Origin: an uncultured Gemmiger sp.
GTDB taxonomy: Bacteria > Bacillota > Clostridia > Oscillospirales > Ruminococcaceae
Length of the DNA: 39,989 nucleotides
Direction: 5' to 3'
Assembly: GCA_944388165.1 (NCBI GenBank)
Contig: CALXHS010000041.1
Coordinates: 1-39,989 of the forward strand
The notes beneath the pieces were generated by a model. That model was not told the DNA's origin, searched no databases, and saw only the letters and a program-made list of their open reading frames with translations. Position numbers and translations under genes: made by a program. Below, piece after piece: positions 7,524 to 14,267 of the stretch (position 1 is the first letter of the stretch; every line of letters starts with the position of its first letter).

Positions 7524-8602
7524 TGGCCGCCCTCCATTTTTACCTTCTTGTTTAGAGACTTAGTCCATCCAGACAGAACCTCTGCATTTGAATCAAATGT
7601 AACAATAGCTATCCGGTGGTCAGCTGTGGACGTATACTTGTCCTTAACATTGTCGATAAAGTTTGTCACTGCAGTTTTCAAGGCTGCTTGGCGCCTTTCT
7701 GCATTGTTGTTGGTGCTTTTGCCGTCAAAATCATCGGCCATGGAACCGGACTGGTCCAGCACCAGCACGATGTCCACCGGAGAGGCTTTTGTTTCTTCGG
7801 TAATGGTGTACTGGCCTTTCGCATAAGCCTCAATTACAATCTTGCCAGTACCTGTTTCCGGATTCCAGTCTTCCAATTTTTTGGAATAGACCAAATCATC
7901 CTCAGAGGGTTCCTCGACATCGGCACCATACAGCGCTATAGAGTTCAACATGGAGCACGCCATTTTTGCAGAAGACACCTCAACCGGCGGCATAAGGGGA
8001 CCGGCGTCCGTGAAAACCTTCGATTCGATTGGCTCAGCGTCATCTTGAGCCGCCGTAGCTGCAACATCCTGCAGGTGCGCTTTCACCGCAGCCACTTGTT
8101 CTTCACTGAAAGAGCTCAACATGGCCTGCAACTGCTCCGTTGTATAGGAGGTAAGCAAAGCTTCCGCTTCGTCAGCATTCTGGACGGCCATCAATGCGTC
8201 GTAAAACACCTGCGCGTCAGAAGTTTTTTCAATGTCCTCGGCGGCAGCACCCGACTCGGCATTGCTTTCCGTATTCTCCGCGGGCTCCGAGACAGCGTCT
8301 TCATTTTCTTCAGTGGAGTCGGTAGAGATTTCCTCATTCTCTGCCAACTCAGTGACATCCGTCTGATTTTCAGTAACAGCTGCATCATCATCCGTTACCG
8401 AATCAGTAACAGTGCCATCCTCTTCGGTCAGGTCAGAAACGTCTTCCGAAGTCTCGTCCTGCGACAGCACCTGCTCGCTGGCAGCAGTCTGCTCCGGCTC
8501 CTGCACACCGTCAGTTGCCAAGCTCGGCATACTCACCAGACTGGCCAGCATGACGACGGCCAGCAGCACACCGATGAATCGGCTGAACAGTTTGTGTTTC
8601 AT
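7520..8602 (-). CDS. Secreted von Willebrand factor A adhesin, C-terminally truncated
   Basis: A 360-residue secreted protein. Signal peptide at residues 1-30, then an acidic Glu/Thr/Ser-rich region (about 35-125), a helical segment (about 130-190) and the start of a vWA domain near residue 278: DIVLVLDQSGSM carries the DxSxS metal-site motif. The domain should run about 180 residues but stops after about 85, ending NKKVKMEGGQ. The final codons are the same bases that provide the GGAGG ribosome binding site of sipW, which suggests a deletion joined the middle of a larger adhesin gene to the sipW leader. Full-length relatives are typically much longer pilus-tip-like proteins. Likely non-functional as an adhesin. 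Confidence 0.75.
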   Translation of the reverse strand: MKHKLFSRFIGVLLAVVMLASLVSMPSLATDGVQEPEQTAASEQVLSQDETSEDVSDLTEEDGTVTDSVTDDDAAVTENQTDVTELAENEEISTDSTEENEDAVSEPAENTESNAESGAAAEDIEKTSDAQVFYDALMAVQNADEAEALLTSYTTEQLQAMLSSFSEEQVAAVKAHLQDVAATAAQDDAEPIESKVFTDAGPLMPPVEVSSAKMACSMLNSIALYGADVEEPSEDDLVYSKKLEDWNPETGTGKIVIEAYAKGQYTITEETKASPVDIVLVLDQSGSMADDFDGKSTNNNAERRQAALKTAVTNFIDNVKDKYTSTADHRIAIVTFDSNAEVLSGWTKSLNKKVKMEGGQ

Positions 8603-8738
8603 GCTCTTTGCCTCCCTACACGGATTTGGTTATTTTCACAAACGATCGGATCGTGGTTGTCTTTACACAGAACAGCGGGGAATCGGCTTCCCGGCGGGCT
8701 GACCTGTTCCCCCGGGGATACCGCCCTGACGGGGCTTG

Positions 8739-8799
8739 ACCATACACAAGCTGTACAGTTTTGTCGCCGCGATCTGTAAATTCTGAATCTGTACAGTTT
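8739..8799 (-). promoter_or_regulatory. Candidate operator repeats and promoter of the surface operon
   Basis: The palindromic octamer CTGTACAG, in the longer form AAACTGTACAG on the minus strand, occurs twice (8799-8789 and 8761-8751). Six bases after the second copy is an extended -10-like TGTGTATGGT (TATGGT at 8744-8739). Repeats just upstream of a -10 are how SARP/BTAD regulators bind, and a BTAD regulator is encoded divergently. The 38-base spacing is not a multiple of 11, so this is tentative. The rest of 8603-9070 shows no gene I can support. Confidence 0.4.
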
Positions 8800-9070
8800 G
8801 CTCACCCCGCCTTCGTTATGGAACATAACCTCATCATTTTTCAGGAAAACACTGCTGCCACAAGTAGTATAAATTACAGAGAAGCCTGCATATTTTCCCG
8901 GACATGGGGTTAGTATGCCACACGATGGTTAAAGCACAGGTTAATTTTTCGCGAAAGATTCACAGAAATTGAACCTTTTTGCCATAAACGTAAAATTTAT
9001 CCACGCCGCACCACCAGATATCGTAGAAAGGGAACGGAAGCTGCCGAAGAAGTATGTGCATATTTATCAC

Positions 9071-9099
9071 TTGTCAAACGATGGAAAATCAGGTATATT
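9071..9099 (+). promoter_or_regulatory. Promoter of the BTAD regulator gene
   Basis: TTGTCA (9071-9076), 17 bases, TATATT (9094-9099), giving a leader of about 95 bases. A second possible promoter lies upstream: TTGAAC at 8969-8974, 16 bases, TAAAAT at 8991-8996. Confidence 0.55.
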
Positions 9100-9200
9100 T
9101 ATTATATGCTTTGTTGATCTTTGGGGTGGAACACCCGACCACGCCAGAGATCCGCCGGGCGCTTTTCCTGCACAGCCCGACGAACGAAGGGGGAATACGG

Positions 9201-10439
9201 ATGAGCGAACCGGCATTACAGGTGCGAATGCTGGGTGATTTTTCCATGGTCTACCAAGGGCAGACCTTACCACTGAAAAACAGCCTGGCCACCAAGGCCA
9301 TGGGCGTGCTGCAGCTTCTGTTGTATCGCGGCGAAGCAGGCGTGGCCCGGGAGGCGCTGGTGGACGCCCTGTTTTTTGATGATTCCAGTTCAGACCCGCT
9401 GAACAACCTGAAGGTGACAGTGTCCAACCTGCGGCGCATCCTGCGCAAAGCCGGTCTGCCGCCGGAGTTCACGGTGCGGGCCAAAAATCTGCGGTATTAC
9501 TTTGCTTCTCCTGCCCCCATCCGGCTGGACGTAACTGCTTTTGACGAACAGCTGGACAACGCAGCCACGGCTGACAACGAAGACGAGAAGCTCGCCTGTC
9601 TGCTGGAAGCGGAAAAGCTGTATGCGGGGAATTTTCTGCCCCATCTGGCCGGAATCGACTGGGCCACCGTGGCGGCTGCCCATTACCGGCAGCGGTATTT
9701 CCACTGTGTGAAGCAGCTGGCCGAGATCCTGAAAGCCCGTGATCGCTGGGACGAGCTGCTGACCATCGCCACACGGGCAGCGGCTATGCATCACCTGGAG
9801 GAGTGGCAGTGTCTGCGTATTGACCGCCTGATGAAAACCGGCCAGTACCAGCAGGCCAAAGAGGTCTATGACCAGGTCATTCAGGAACTGGACGAGGATT
9901 TCGGGGCCAAGCCCAGCGATGCCCTGGTACAGCGGTTCCACCAGCTGAGCCGGGCAGGTGTGGTCAACTACGAGACGGTATCCGAGGTATTTGACCAGCT
10001 GCAGGAGGACGAACCTGCCCGGGGCGCCTATTATTGCAGCTATCCCAGTTTTATCGACGTCTACCGCACCTGCAGCCGGATGTTGGAACGTACCGGGCTG
10101 AGTGCTTATCTGCTGCTGTACTGGCTGACGGATTCCCACGGCAAGACGCTGGAAGATTCCCAGAAGGCATCCGTGGCCGCCCCCAAGCTGAAAGCCGCTA
10201 TCAGCCACAGCCTGCGCCGGGGAGATGTATTCACCCAGTATGGCCGGGACCAGTTTCTGGTGCTGCTGATGGGCACCAATCTGAAAAACTGCGAGCTGGT
10301 CAACCAGCGCATCGTGAACAAATATAAGGAAGATGCCGCCCGCGGCGTGAGCTTTCTGCACGCACTGCATGCGGTGGGCACCACCGAACTGGATCTGGAT
10401 GACAGCCGCATCTGGCATTCGGCCGAAGGGTGCCCCTGA
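9201..10439 (+). CDS. BTAD-domain (SARP-like) regulator with degenerate GGDEF-like C-terminus
   Basis: A 412-residue protein. Residues 1-95 form an OmpR-like winged helix (LQVRMLGDFSMVYQGQTLPL, later LNNLKVTVSNLRRILRKAGL). Residues about 105-250 form the bacterial transcriptional activation (TPR-like) domain of SARP/AfsR regulators. The C-terminal 140 residues resemble a diguanylate cyclase fold: LRRGDVFTQYGRDQFLVLL aligns with the usual GDxxxRYGGDEF segment, with GGDEF changed to GRDQF, so catalysis is unlikely and a binding role is possible. ATG at 9201 has GGGGG seven bases upstream. Divergent to the surface-protein operon, which it probably controls. Confidence in BTAD is high, in GGDEF-like moderate. 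Confidence 0.8.
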   Translation: MSEPALQVRMLGDFSMVYQGQTLPLKNSLATKAMGVLQLLLYRGEAGVAREALVDALFFDDSSSDPLNNLKVTVSNLRRILRKAGLPPEFTVRAKNLRYYFASPAPIRLDVTAFDEQLDNAATADNEDEKLACLLEAEKLYAGNFLPHLAGIDWATVAAAHYRQRYFHCVKQLAEILKARDRWDELLTIATRAAAMHHLEEWQCLRIDRLMKTGQYQQAKEVYDQVIQELDEDFGAKPSDALVQRFHQLSRAGVVNYETVSEVFDQLQEDEPARGAYYCSYPSFIDVYRTCSRMLERTGLSAYLLLYWLTDSHGKTLEDSQKASVAAPKLKAAISHSLRRGDVFTQYGRDQFLVLLMGTNLKNCELVNQRIVNKYKEDAARGVSFLHALHAVGTTELDLDDSRIWHSAEGCP

Positions 10440-10453
10440 TACAGGGGCTTTTT
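10432..10453 (+). terminator. Terminator overlapping the BTAD stop codon
   Basis: GCCCCTG and CAGGGGC arms around the loop ATA (the TGA stop lies at the end of the left arm), followed by TTTTT. Confidence 0.7.
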
Positions 10454-10477
10454 GCATGCCGTCCGGTGATACAAACC

Positions 10478-10512
10478 AATCCCCCGCCGCTTTTTTCCGT
10501 GGACGGGGGATT
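10478..10512 (+). terminator. Second terminator before the RmlD-like gene
   Basis: Arms AATCCCCCG and CGGGGGATT followed by TTCT. It could back up the preceding terminator. Confidence 0.6.
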
Positions 10513-10609
10513 TTCTGTTGCCATATTATAGCAAGGCAGGTCTCCCCTCCCCTGCCAAAAACCACCGAAATGTGGTACACTAGCGGCAGAGGAAAAGGAG
10601 GCGGATGGT

Positions 10610-11446
10610 ATGAAGCGAGTTCTATTGACCGGCACCGGGTTTTTGGGTGCGCGAGTGCTGCAACAGCTGGCCGGGCGGGTGGAGATATCCGCCTTTCCCC
10701 GGGGGATGCTGGCAAAAGCCGGCCAGGAAGAAATTCTGCGGGTAGTGCAGGAACAGCACCCCGACTGCATCCTGCACACGGCGGCGCTGTCCGACACCGG
10801 TTACTGCCAGGCCCACCCGGAGGAATCGCACCGGGCCAATCTGCTGGTGCCGGTTTGGATCGCAGAAGCAGCCGGACAGGTCGGGGCGGGACTGGTGGCC
10901 TTCAGTTCCGACCAGGTCTATGCCGGGTTGGAAGACCACGGTCCCTTTGACGAGGCTTTGCCCCTCTCCCCTGCCAACATTTACGGGCAGCACAAATACG
11001 AAGCCGAACAGAGAGTGCTGGACCTGCTGCCCCGGGCGGTACTGCTGCGGGCTACATGGCTGTATGACCTGCCCGGCTACGGCCTGCCGGTGCGGGGCAA
11101 CCTGCCTCTGAATCTGTGGAGGGCAGCCCTGACCCGGCAGCCTTTGCGGTTCTCCTGCCGTGACTGGCGGGGTGTGACCTATGTGCGCCAGGCTGTGGAA
11201 AACCTGCTCTCCGCCATGGAGCTGCCGGGCGGCGTGTACAACTTCGGCAGCGAAAACGACACCGACATGTTCGAGACCGCCCGGCGCTTCTGCGACGCCA
11301 TGGGCATCGCCCCGCCGCTGGAAAAGGGCGGCTGGTCCCGCAGTCTTCTCATGGACACCCGCAAAGCCCGGGCAGGCGGCGTGGTGTTCGACACCACCTG
11401 CGAGGGCATCTTCCGCTGTCTGCGGGATTACGGCCTGGCTAACTAA
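10610..11446 (+). CDS. Extended SDR, RmlD-like sugar-nucleotide reductase/epimerase
   Basis: A 278-residue NAD(P)-binding protein. The N-terminal Rossmann motif TGTGFLG (residues 7-13), CILHTAALSDTGYCQAHPEE, the Ser-containing strand AFSSDQVYAG and the YGQHKYEAE catalytic Tyr-x-x-x-Lys pair match dTDP-4-dehydrorhamnose reductase-like proteins, including the conserved LLRATWLYD strand. It is not next to other rhamnose genes, so the substrate is uncertain; the SDR family also contains nucleotide-sugar epimerases. ATG at 10610 has AGGAGG upstream and a TACACT -10 near 10574. Bounded by terminators on both sides, so it is monocistronic. Confidence 0.75.
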   Translation: MKRVLLTGTGFLGARVLQQLAGRVEISAFPRGMLAKAGQEEILRVVQEQHPDCILHTAALSDTGYCQAHPEESHRANLLVPVWIAEAAGQVGAGLVAFSSDQVYAGLEDHGPFDEALPLSPANIYGQHKYEAEQRVLDLLPRAVLLRATWLYDLPGYGLPVRGNLPLNLWRAALTRQPLRFSCRDWRGVTYVRQAVENLLSAMELPGGVYNFGSENDTDMFETARRFCDAMGIAPPLEKGGWSRSLLMDTRKARAGGVVFDTTCEGIFRCLRDYGLAN

Positions 11447-11458
11447 AGGCAAACAAAG

Positions 11459-11502
11459 CAGCCCCCGTCTTTTTCGGCTACGCACCGAAAAGACGGGGGC
11501 TT
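11459..11502. terminator. Strong bidirectional terminator
   Basis: About 16 pairs with arms GCCCCCGTCTTTTTCGG and CCGAAAAGACGGGGGC. It separates the RmlD-like gene from the convergent CstA-like remnant. Confidence 0.8.
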
Positions 11503-11533
11503 ATTGCTTGCTATGGGCCGTGGGGAACGGCTT

Positions 11534-12174
11534 TCAGAAAAAGGTTCGGCTGCGGAAGCGGATCACAACCAGGCCGATGACACCGGCAACAGCCAAAGCG
11601 GCCACCACAAGGATGGGTACCAGGGGAAGTTTGGCTTCGCTGTTCTGCGCTGCCTCCCCCTGCTCCGGGCTGGCCGTGGCAGCGGACTGCTGCTCATCGG
11701 CCGCGGGGGTCTTGGTAGATTCGGGTGCCGCAGAGGCATCCGGTTCCTGGGTCTGCTGGGAATCAGCATCGGAACTGCCGCCGTTACCGGCATTACCGGA
11801 GCCGCCGCTCTGGGTGCCCGAGGGGCTCTGGTCAGGACGACTTCGATCTGTGCCGTATTTTCCTGGGCGTCGCTGTCGGAATCGCTGGTGACCGTGACGG
11901 TTTCCGACGGCTGGGAAGGTGTTTCCGGGTTGGGCGTTGCGGAAGCGGCCGGGGTTTCCGGTTCCAGAGAAGCTTCCCCGTTGGAGGAAAAGTGATGGCC
12001 CATCAGGATGGGAGCTTTGGCGGGGACGTAGTCGACGCCGTCTTCCATAGTATGGGCGGGGGTCTGTTCGCTGCTTTCGCCAACGCCCCACTGTTTGCAC
12101 AGCCAGCGGCCGTAGAAAACATAACCGGCCACCAGGATCAGCACACTAATGATTAAAAGTGCCAAACCATTCAT
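11534..12174 (-). pseudogene. CstA N-terminus fused to a surface-protein stalk and membrane anchor, frameshifted
   Basis: From ATG 12174 (GGGAG upstream) the first about 50 residues are the N-terminus of a carbon-starvation transporter: a first membrane helix, YVFYGRWLCKQWG, HTMEDGVDYVPAKAP and MGHHFSS. The sequence then changes abruptly to a Ser/Glu/Pro/Thr-rich extracellular-type stalk (NGEASLEPETPAAS) ending in another frame with QSGGSGNAGNGGSSDADS, then KLPLVPILVVAALAVAG and a FRSR tail: a single C-terminal membrane anchor. The frames join by one missing base near 11833-11838, in a short C run. An intact CstA has about 500 residues and over a dozen helices, so this is a deletion-made chimera, probably non-functional. 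A separate intact CstA is at 29985-31490. Confidence 0.7.
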
Positions 12175-12714
12175 GAATGATTTCTCCCTTCTTCTTACTT
12201 GGTTTTGGATCACCAAAGTTGTTTTCCAGTGTTTTGCGCGCCTCCCTTCCCGCAGGGTTGGAATAGAACCGCCCCGTAGAACACTCCATGGCCGCAATGC
12301 GGTATTCCATCCAACCGTACAACGTAAACCGATAGTTCTTGCGCAGGCGGGTCTTGGTGAGAAGCGCCGCAGCCTGCGGGTCAATGGTATCGGCCAGGAT
12401 CACCAGGGTCACATAGGAACACATACGCTCCTTATGCGGCCGGACCCGGGCAAGCCCTGCGCGCTGGGACAGTGCGATCTGTTCCCGCAGCGCGGTTTCG
12501 TCCAGGTGCCCCGCCAGGAAAAAATATACATATTCGTGCTGCTCCACGGCATAGTAGATATGCTCCTTGGTGAGCAGCCGGTTTTCGTCCCGCAGACAAA
12601 ACTACGCCGACGCGGAAAAAAAACGCCTTCCACCGCCGTATCCCGCTCCATATTGTAGTGATGAGAATAGGCGTTGAGCAGCTTGTCCAGCCGCTGCTGC
12701 AGTGCTGTATCCAT
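12146..12714 (-). pseudogene. Uncharacterised cytoplasmic protein upstream of cstA remnant, frameshifted
   Basis: ATG 12714 has AGGAG upstream and begins MDTALQQRLDKLLNAYSHHY. The frame breaks near 12598-12601, where a TTTT run on the coding strand appears one base short, and resumes as LRDENRLLTKEHIYYAVEQH through to GREARKTLENNF, ending at 12146 with a 29-base overlap into the cstA remnant. Reconstructed length is about 189 residues. It recalls a small uncharacterised family (DUF8052-like, from memory) that precedes cstA in other Clostridia, with conserved EYVYFF and YRFTLYGWMEYRIAAME segments; that assignment is tentative. The neighbour is also broken, so a former two-gene unit appears to be decaying here. 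Confidence 0.6.
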
Positions 12715-12887
12715 GGGTCGATGCTCCTTTTCCTGGCTTGACATATAGTTCGCCTTGCGGCCATTATCCTCGCTTTATCGCTTTTTGATAAGGAGTCTTG
12801 CATCTTTTTGCATAAAATTGCAAAAAAGTAGAATAAATTGGCAATATCGCCGCTGTTTTGCCTCTCCCCTGCCTCCTGCTCCCATAC

Positions 12888-12925
12888 AAAAACCACCGGA
12901 AAAGATTCCCCTTCCCGGTGGTTTT
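12888..12925 (-). terminator. Terminator of the alpha/beta hydrolase gene
   Basis: Arms AAAACCACCGG and CCGGTGGTTTT, T-rich on both strands, 18 bases beyond the hydrolase stop. The stretch 12715-12887 otherwise holds only the AT-rich upstream region of the remnant operon; no gene is seen there. Confidence 0.75.
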
Positions 12926-12942
12926 GCGGTGTATATACAGTT

Positions 12943-13767
12943 TCAGGCCAGACCGGACGCAGTCAGATCCACGGTAATGGGAACATCCGGCATCAGGAAC
13001 CGCTGCATCAGCGGCAGCGCCTGACGGTCGTACCGGCGGGAGAAGCCGTGCCCTGCTCCCTGGAGAAAGACCAGTTCGCAGCGTCCGGACCGGGACGCTT
13101 CATAAGCCTGCCAGGCCTGCCGGGCATAGGCGGGGGCCACGATCCTGTCTTCCAGACCATGGAGGATCAGTACCCGGCCGGTATAAGGAGCAATGTCCGC
13201 AAAGGGGTCCATTTTCTGGGCCGAAGCTGCATACTCCCGCCCAAGGAGCATGGGCCCGCAGCGCATTTCCCCGGGGATATGGGCGGGGTCGAAGCGGCAG
13301 AGCATCATCTCGCCCCGGCGGGCATCGTCCGGGATGCACAACGCCGGATAGAACAGCACCAGGTTTTCCACCTTTTCTCCCAGGCGGGCCGCACACAAAG
13401 CGCTGACGAAACCACCCTGGCTGCAGCCCACCAGGGTGAGCCGTGCCGGGTCGCAGCCGGGCTGGGCGCAGGCAAAAGCAATGACCGCCTGCAGGTCTTC
13501 CACCTCGGTGAACACCGTCATATCCACGGTGTGGCCGTCGCTCTTGCTGCCCACACCGCCGCCGTTGAAGTCAAAGCAATAGGCACAGTATCCCCAGGCT
13601 GCCAGCTGTTTGGCATAATGCCGGGTGGTGGCCTGGGTGGCCATGAAGCCGTGGCTGACAATGGCAATAGGCAGGCGATCCCCCTCCGGGCGATAACAGG
13701 TGCCCCGGATGGTCAGGCCGCCCCGCACACAGTGAAATTCCGATGAACGGATGGATGGTTTCTGCAT
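12943..13767 (-). CDS. Alpha/beta hydrolase (dienelactone hydrolase/esterase type)
   Basis: A 274-residue cytoplasmic hydrolase. The oxyanion-side HGF motif (IAIVSHGFMATQ), nucleophile elbow GCSQGG, acid HGLEDRIV and catalytic His GAGHGFSRR are in the canonical order and spacing. The YCFDFNGGGVGSKSDG segment resembles the acetylxylan/cinnamoyl esterase-like branch of the superfamily. Start ATG at 13767 follows GGGGGA; longer readings would run into the tRNA gene. Substrate unknown. It lies downstream of tRNA-Val, separated by that gene's terminator. Confidence 0.8.
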   Translation of the reverse strand: MQKPSIRSSEFHCVRGGLTIRGTCYRPEGDRLPIAIVSHGFMATQATTRHYAKQLAAWGYCAYCFDFNGGGVGSKSDGHTVDMTVFTEVEDLQAVIAFACAQPGCDPARLTLVGCSQGGFVSALCAARLGEKVENLVLFYPALCIPDDARRGEMMLCRFDPAHIPGEMRCGPMLLGREYAASAQKMDPFADIAPYTGRVLILHGLEDRIVAPAYARQAWQAYEASRSGRCELVFLQGAGHGFSRRYDRQALPLMQRFLMPDVPITVDLTASGLA

Positions 13768-13801
13768 AGCCGCATCCCCCTTTGCCCAACATGCACATAA
13801 A

Positions 13802-13836
13802 AACAAAAAACGCCCCAGCCGATTGGCTGAGGCGTT
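13802..13836 (-). terminator. Terminator of tRNA-Val
   Basis: Arms ACGCCCCAGCC and GGCTGAGGCGT with a GATT loop, followed on the minus strand by TTTTTTGTTTTT. Confidence 0.8.
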
Positions 13837-13840
13837 GTCC

Positions 13841-13917
13841 TGGTGGAAGATTAGGGACTCGAACCCAAGACCTCTGCGATGTGAACGCAGCGCTCTAACC
13901 AGCTGAGCTAATCTTCC
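13841..13917 (-). tRNA. tRNA-Val (anticodon CAC)
   Basis: The minus strand reads GGAAGATTAGCTCAGC at the 5' end. The cloverleaf has anticodon stem CTGCG/CGCAG around the loop TTCACAT (anticodon CAC), a T-loop GGTTCGAGTCC and an encoded CCA (13843-13841). The acceptor stem GGAAGAT pairs with ATCTTCC. Confidence 0.96.
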
Positions 13918-13932
13918 GTGACGACATGTGTT

Positions 13933-13961
13933 ATTATAGCGCAGGCTCCCATATTTGTCAA
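13933..13961 (-). promoter_or_regulatory. Promoter of tRNA-Val
   Basis: Consensus TTGACA (13961-13956), 17-base spacer and TATAAT (13938-13933) on the minus strand, 16 bases before the mature tRNA. It is back to back with the ABC-F gene promoter. Confidence 0.9.
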
Positions 13962-13987
13962 GCATATTTTTTCATTTTTTTATTTTC

Positions 13988-14016
13988 TTGCACGGGGACC
14001 ATGACTGTGGTATACT
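13988..14016 (+). promoter_or_regulatory. Promoter of the ABC-F gene
   Basis: TTGCAC (13988-13993), 17 bases, then extended -10 TGG-TATACT (14011-14016). Transcription would start near 14023, giving a leader of about 245 bases. Confidence 0.7.
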
Positions 14017-14048
14017 GTTGGCAGAATTCAGGAAACGGAGGTGGAAGG

Positions 14049-14069
14049 ATGCGCAACGTCACTTGCTGA
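14049..14069 (+). CDS. Six-residue leader peptide MRNVTC of the ABC-F gene
   Basis: ATG-CGC-AAC-GTC-ACT-TGC-TGA with GGAGG (14037-14041) seven bases upstream, in the 5' leader of the ABC-F gene. Short translated leaders of this kind drive ribosome-mediated attenuation of ABC-F resistance genes. The good ribosome binding site and position support it; expression is inferred. Confidence 0.45.
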   Translation: MRNVTC

Positions 14070-14203
14070 ACGCATGGCTGAACATACCGGCGGGATAACC
14101 GCCTTGTTTGCCGTGCCGTTTTGCAGGGGTGACGCTCCGTGCATCCGGCCGCCTTTTTGCATGCCTGCCGTCCTGCCGTTACAGGGCTGCGGATGCTTTG
14201 CCG

Positions 14204-14246
14204 CGGACCGTTCGGGGGTGTTCCCCCCTGCGGTCCGTTTTTCTTT
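14204..14246 (+). promoter_or_regulatory. Leader terminator (attenuator) of the ABC-F gene
   Basis: Outer arms CGGACCG (14204-14210) and CGGTCCG (14231-14237), inner GGGGG/CCCCC, followed by TTTTTCTTT. A complete intrinsic terminator sits between the promoter and the gene's own ribosome binding site. An upstream GCATCCG (14141-14147) can pair with CGGATGC (14190-14196), and GGCGG/CCGCC (14090-14104) forms a further small hairpin, giving material for alternative folds. Confidence 0.75.
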
Positions 14247-14267
14247 GGCAAAAAGGAGGTTCTTTCC

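Noticed and set aside
8603..8826. Small gene of about 75 residues upstream of the vWA adhesin
   Set aside because: No ribosome binding site or conserved motif, and it overlaps the repeat and promoter region.
12580..12623. In-frame TAG plus frameshift in the T8 run of the gene upstream of cstA
   Set aside because: A single missing T in the later TTTT run (12598-12601) explains the break without crossing the TAG, so a second mutation is not needed.
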